Shown here: positions 5,731-7,996 of the stretch, piece after piece
Layout of the letters: the number at the start of each line of letters is the position of its first letter
Numbering within the stretch: the stretch's first letter is position 1
Source of the DNA: Acidobacteriaceae bacterium
GTDB taxonomy: Bacteria > Acidobacteriota > Terriglobia > Terriglobales > Acidobacteriaceae
Length of the DNA: 7,996 bases
Reading direction: 5' to 3'
Assembly (NCBI GenBank): GCA_003166055.1
Contig: PMWR01000051.1
Span: 1,935 to 9,930, forward strand
The notes under the pieces: model-generated
The model's input: the letters and a program-made list of their open reading frames with translations, nothing else
Databases searched by the model: none
Told to the model about the DNA's origin: nothing
Made by a program: the position numbers and the translations under genes

Positions 5731-6609
5731 TCAAAACAACAGCGTGTCCAAAAGCTCTTCATGCCTGGACAGGAGTCTGGATCGTCTGACAATGTCCTCG
5801 GAGAGCCCAAATCTCTCGCAGATCTTCGTCACGCTGCTCGCAAAAGGTTCTCCAGGATACGGCGAAACATGGATGGCCTTTACCAACGGATTTAGTTCCA
5901 CCGGAATCCTGACCGGAACAGGCTTCCACGATTCCAGATCCAACCCAGCCCTCGCGGTTTCCGGAACATGCACAATAAAGGCGCGTACCTCACGCTCATA
6001 CTCGTACGAAAGTCTCTTCAGCAAAGGGGCGCGATGCCCCTCCACAACGCAGTCCGCCGGTTTGAGCGTCTTGTCGAAGAAGTCCAAATACTTCACTGGG
6101 TAAATGTGGACCCGATATGCCGCATCCCTGGCGCCGATTGACTCCTTCAGCGCGCCGAGGGTCGTCTCGACGGCAATACCCTTACCGCGGTCGCCATAGA
6201 GACGCCACATCGCCTCGGATTCGTGCTTATTGATGTGCCAGCAATTGACGGCGATCGATTTGGCGATGGCGGCGTGATAGCGGCGCGGCGCCGCCTTGAG
6301 ATCGGCGATCTGCCCCTCGACACGCGCTCTCTCCTCACTAGTCAATTCATGCCCGACATCCTTTCGATGCTCTTCGACCAGCTGCCAGGCCAATTCAGCG
6401 TCCTTTACGTGCGACCGAAAAATCGACGCATCGGCCTCAAGAGCAACTGCCGGAAGGTATCCCTCGAACGGATCGCTCTTCGCAAAGGAGGCGAGCGGCG
6501 TGAAATGCAACTCCTGCGTCGCAAGGAGGTCAACAAGCTTATCCAGGGACATATACCGCCAGAGCGGCGTGTCCTCGTCGAGCTTCGTGGAGGAGCTAAG
6601 CCGTGTCAT
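5731..6609 (-). CDS. DUF2971 family protein, 292 aa
   Basis: The family pattern is present: an N-terminal LWRYMSLDKLVDLLATQELHFTPLASFAKSDPFEG segment (about residues 15-50), then AVNCWHINKHESEAMWRLYGDRGKGIAVET in the middle, then a C-terminal half with YEYEREVRAF and IPVELNPLVKAIHVSPYP. DUF2971 proteins are common in bacterial accessory regions; I know of no established reaction. The conserved Cys-Trp, Glu-Ser and Met-Trp-Arg-Leu-Tyr cluster is the likely functional core. I chose ATG 6609, which has GAGGGA four bases upstream. The frame stays open as far as 6732, but that extension is Cys/Arg-rich, runs through a palindrome and is unlike the family. No close upstream gene exists, so it is probably transcribed alone. 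Confidence 0.85.
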   Translation of the reverse strand: MTRLSSSTKLDEDTPLWRYMSLDKLVDLLATQELHFTPLASFAKSDPFEGYLPAVALEADASIFRSHVKDAELAWQLVEEHRKDVGHELTSEERARVEGQIADLKAAPRRYHAAIAKSIAVNCWHINKHESEAMWRLYGDRGKGIAVETTLGALKESIGARDAAYRVHIYPVKYLDFFDKTLKPADCVVEGHRAPLLKRLSYEYEREVRAFIVHVPETARAGLDLESWKPVPVRIPVELNPLVKAIHVSPYPGEPFASSVTKICERFGLSEDIVRRSRLLSRHEELLDTLLF

Positions 6610-6906
6610 TGCATCCCTCGTTTCGGCTGCCTCGCGGCTGGTTTGGGGCTGCCTTCTGCAGCCTAGTGCAACGCATGACAACCCTACAACACGCCCGCGA
6701 CCGCATATTGGGCCTCCGCATAATCTCCGCACATTATGCGGTGATCAAGCACCCGCTTCGCCGCATGCCGGAACGTGCCGGTCTGTGCCTCCGCCGCGCG
6801 CGCATGAGGCGATCCAGGGTCTCGCCTGTCCTCTTTGCGTGACCCGGCCTTGGCGGGGGAGATCCACATCACGCTTGGATAAAGAAGTTGCCTTCGGCGT
6901 TCCCCG
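6610..6906. other. gene-free stretch holding recombination-site-like repeats
   Basis: These 297 bases separate the DUF2971 start from the stop of the nuclease-fold gene. Frames are open here on both strands, but their translations are Arg/Ala-rich, lack motifs and lack ribosome sites, so I call no gene. Contents are a GGCTGC/GCAGCC hairpin (6647-6663), the palindrome at 6716-6741, and an extra CCGCATA half-site at 6701-6707. No clear promoter for the DUF2971 gene is visible. Confidence 0.6.
6701..6741. repeat. CCGCATAAT/ATTATGCGG palindrome with an extra half-site, possible tyrosine-recombinase site
   Basis: CCGCATAAT (6716-6724) and ATTATGCGG (6733-6741) form a perfect 9-bp inverted repeat around an 8-base spacer. 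CTCCGCA occurs as a direct repeat at 6714 and 6725, and a further CCGCATA lies at 6701-6707. The layout (two inverted arms around a short core, plus a neighbouring direct copy) resembles the crossover and arm sites of tyrosine recombinases, and the GCATAA/TTATG arms recall dif-like sites. The centre is longer than the 6 bases of a classic dif site and no recombinase gene is in the window. It may be an element end or a remnant. Confidence 0.45.
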
Positions 6907-7996
6907 TTACCCATTGGCTTCGAGGTTCACCCCGACCGACGGCTCTCCATCGAAGAACTGCGGGATCCTGCCGTAGACGTTAGCGGCCTGATGAATAGCC
7001 ATAAGGGCTGCGGGCCATGCCACAGGTTTGACCGGAAGATCCGTCAGTATGCTGAGAAGTTGAGGAGAGGGGGCAGCTTCCTCCCCTGCCGAGTAGTGCT
7101 CGGGATGATTTGTAACGACGAGAAGATTGATGGGGTCCTTTCCCAAATGCCGCCTCCGCATCCGATTCAAAGTGCCGTGGATTAACGGGTGAGGTGGGAT
7201 ATGCATGTCCAGAAGCCTGCTCGCGGTCATCCACGGAAGATTAAGGTCGAAGAAGACGGCCAGCGGATACGCTGTGTTCTTTCTGATCGCATCGTTGAGG
7301 AGGTGCCCTACATTTAGATTGTGTTCTCCTTCTGCTTGCCGTGCTCCCGGAAAGCCGAGCACGCCAGGACGGTGCTTGCTTTTCGCTTCAACCGAAACTC
7401 TTTGGCCGGAGGCTTTGTGAGTGGCAGTGAACTCCGCGTGGCGATTTAAGCCATCCGTCTCGTCTTCATGTTCGATAGAAAAGCCTGCCCGGAGGCAGGT
7501 AGCCTCTGCGAAAAGCTCATGCCTTGCGCCTTGGAATTGATCGCAATTCTTCAATCGCTCAATCAGTCGTGCGTCAAGGCGTCCGTTATCCTGTACCGTA
7601 AACAGGTCGTAAGCGAAGGTGATGTAAGCCATCATCGGACCTGTCATTGTCGCTTTATATACTCCTTGAGCGTCGTGAGGTTGCGCATTCATGTAGGACA
7701 TCGCCCTGTATCTTGCTTCAAAGGCCGGATGCCGAGTGCCACGAGGTTTTGCAACCTCAGCATCAAACCATTCTTTCCCAAAAGTGTTCGTGACAAAGGT
7801 GAGCAGAATATCAGTAAAGAACTGCGCCTTCTCCTTTGGCTGATACAACACCTTATTTCCCGCAACGACAAACTTGTACCCGAAGTAATCGGCAGAAATC
7901 GGTGGACGAACCTGACCAAATTGGTGAGTAAAGGCGGGATTCGCCCTCGAATTAATCGCTTCGGCCTGCAGGCTCTTCAGTTCTGGCGTGATCTCA
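6907..7996 (-). CDS. PD-(D/E)XK nuclease-fold protein of unknown role (5' part outside the window)
   Basis: The frame runs from the TAA at 6907-6909 to the right edge without a stop, giving 362 or more residues. A GTG at 7851 is not the true start: the 48 residues upstream of it (including HQFGQVRPPISADYFGYKFVVAGNK) read as normal protein and have no stop. About 150 residues into the visible part lies FQGARHELFAEATCLRAGFSIEHEDE...RHAEFTATHKASGQRVSVEAKSK. This has a helix Glu, an acidic residue in a strand (HAEF), and ExK in the next strand (VEAKSK), the order seen in PD-(D/E)XK nucleases. The C-terminal part (PLAVFFDLNLPW and NLLVVTNHPEHY) continues an alpha/beta fold. A DNA or RNA nuclease role in defence is inferred. 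I do not recognise the specific family, and the N-terminal part is missing. Confidence 0.75.
   Translation of the reverse strand, partial: EITPELKSLQAEAINSRANPAFTHQFGQVRPPISADYFGYKFVVAGNKVLYQPKEKAQFFTDILLTFVTNTFGKEWFDAEVAKPRGTRHPAFEARYRAMSYMNAQPHDAQGVYKATMTGPMMAYITFAYDLFTVQDNGRLDARLIERLKNCDQFQGARHELFAEATCLRAGFSIEHEDETDGLNRHAEFTATHKASGQRVSVEAKSKHRPGVLGFPGARQAEGEHNLNVGHLLNDAIRKNTAYPLAVFFDLNLPWMTASRLLDMHIPPHPLIHGTLNRMRRRHLGKDPINLLVVTNHPEHYSAGEEAAPSPQLLSILTDLPVKPVAWPAALMAIHQAANVYGRIPQFFDGEPSVGVNLEANG

Noticed and set aside
6610..6732. N-terminal extension of the DUF2971 gene to 6732
   Set aside because: The extension is Cys/Arg-rich, runs through the palindrome, has no ribosome site and is outside the family pattern; ATG 6609 has GAGGGA just upstream.
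6684..6914. Open frame of 76 aa on the - strand in the gene-free stretch
   Set aside because: It starts inside the end of the nuclease-fold gene, runs through the palindrome, has no recognisable motif and looks like read-through of non-coding GC-rich DNA.
6907..7851. GTG at 7851 as the true start of the nuclease-fold gene
   Set aside because: The frame stays open with normal protein-like sequence for 48 more codons to the window edge.
1..7996. tRNA, rRNA, CRISPR array or transposase gene
   Set aside because: I see no cloverleaf-like conserved segments, no regularly spaced repeats and no transposase or integrase motifs in any convincing frame.

Overview
The window is a gene-dense accessory region with no housekeeping genes. 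Base composition is moderately GC-rich (roughly mid-50s percent by eye), with SD-type ribosome sites, some GTG starts and many 4-bp ATGA/GTGA gene overlaps. This fits a Gram-negative bacterium such as a pseudomonadotan or acidobacterial soil or water organism, but no gene here fixes the taxon. The gene content (ubiquitin-like conjugation enzymes, an AbiEi-type regulator, a dCTP deaminase-like enzyme, a DUF2971 protein and a nuclease-fold protein) is typical of a defence island.

Left block (1-2155, + strand). Three genes overlap by ATGA: the end of a predicted metal-binding protein of the CEHH type, a JAMM/JAB isopeptidase, and a ThiF/E1-like adenylating enzyme. This is the core of a bacterial ubiquitin-like conjugation operon (Bil-like or poly-ubiquitin-like). 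The ubiquitin-like protein and E2 would be expected to the left of the window.

Middle block (5525 down to 2217, - strand), convergent with the first and separated from it by 61 bp. It begins with a promoter overlapped by a perfect 10-bp inverted repeat. Then come a DUF6088/AbiEi-type antitoxin-like regulator, a small basic Cys-containing ORF, a helical protein of unknown function, a HEIGH zinc metalloprotease-like protein and a dCTP deaminase/dUTPase-fold protein. Four of the five junctions and spacings are tight (three 4-bp overlaps and one 9-bp gap), so it reads as one transcription unit. The usual AbiEii toxin is absent. I do not recognise this combination as a named system, and it is the best candidate here for an undescribed defence or toxin-antitoxin-like cassette.

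Right block (5731-7996, - strand). A DUF2971 protein is followed by a 297-bp gene-free stretch with a GCATAAT/ATTATGC palindrome that looks like a tyrosine-recombinase site. Beyond it lies a PD-(D/E)XK nuclease-fold protein whose reading frame stays open to the right edge of the window, so its true start lies outside.
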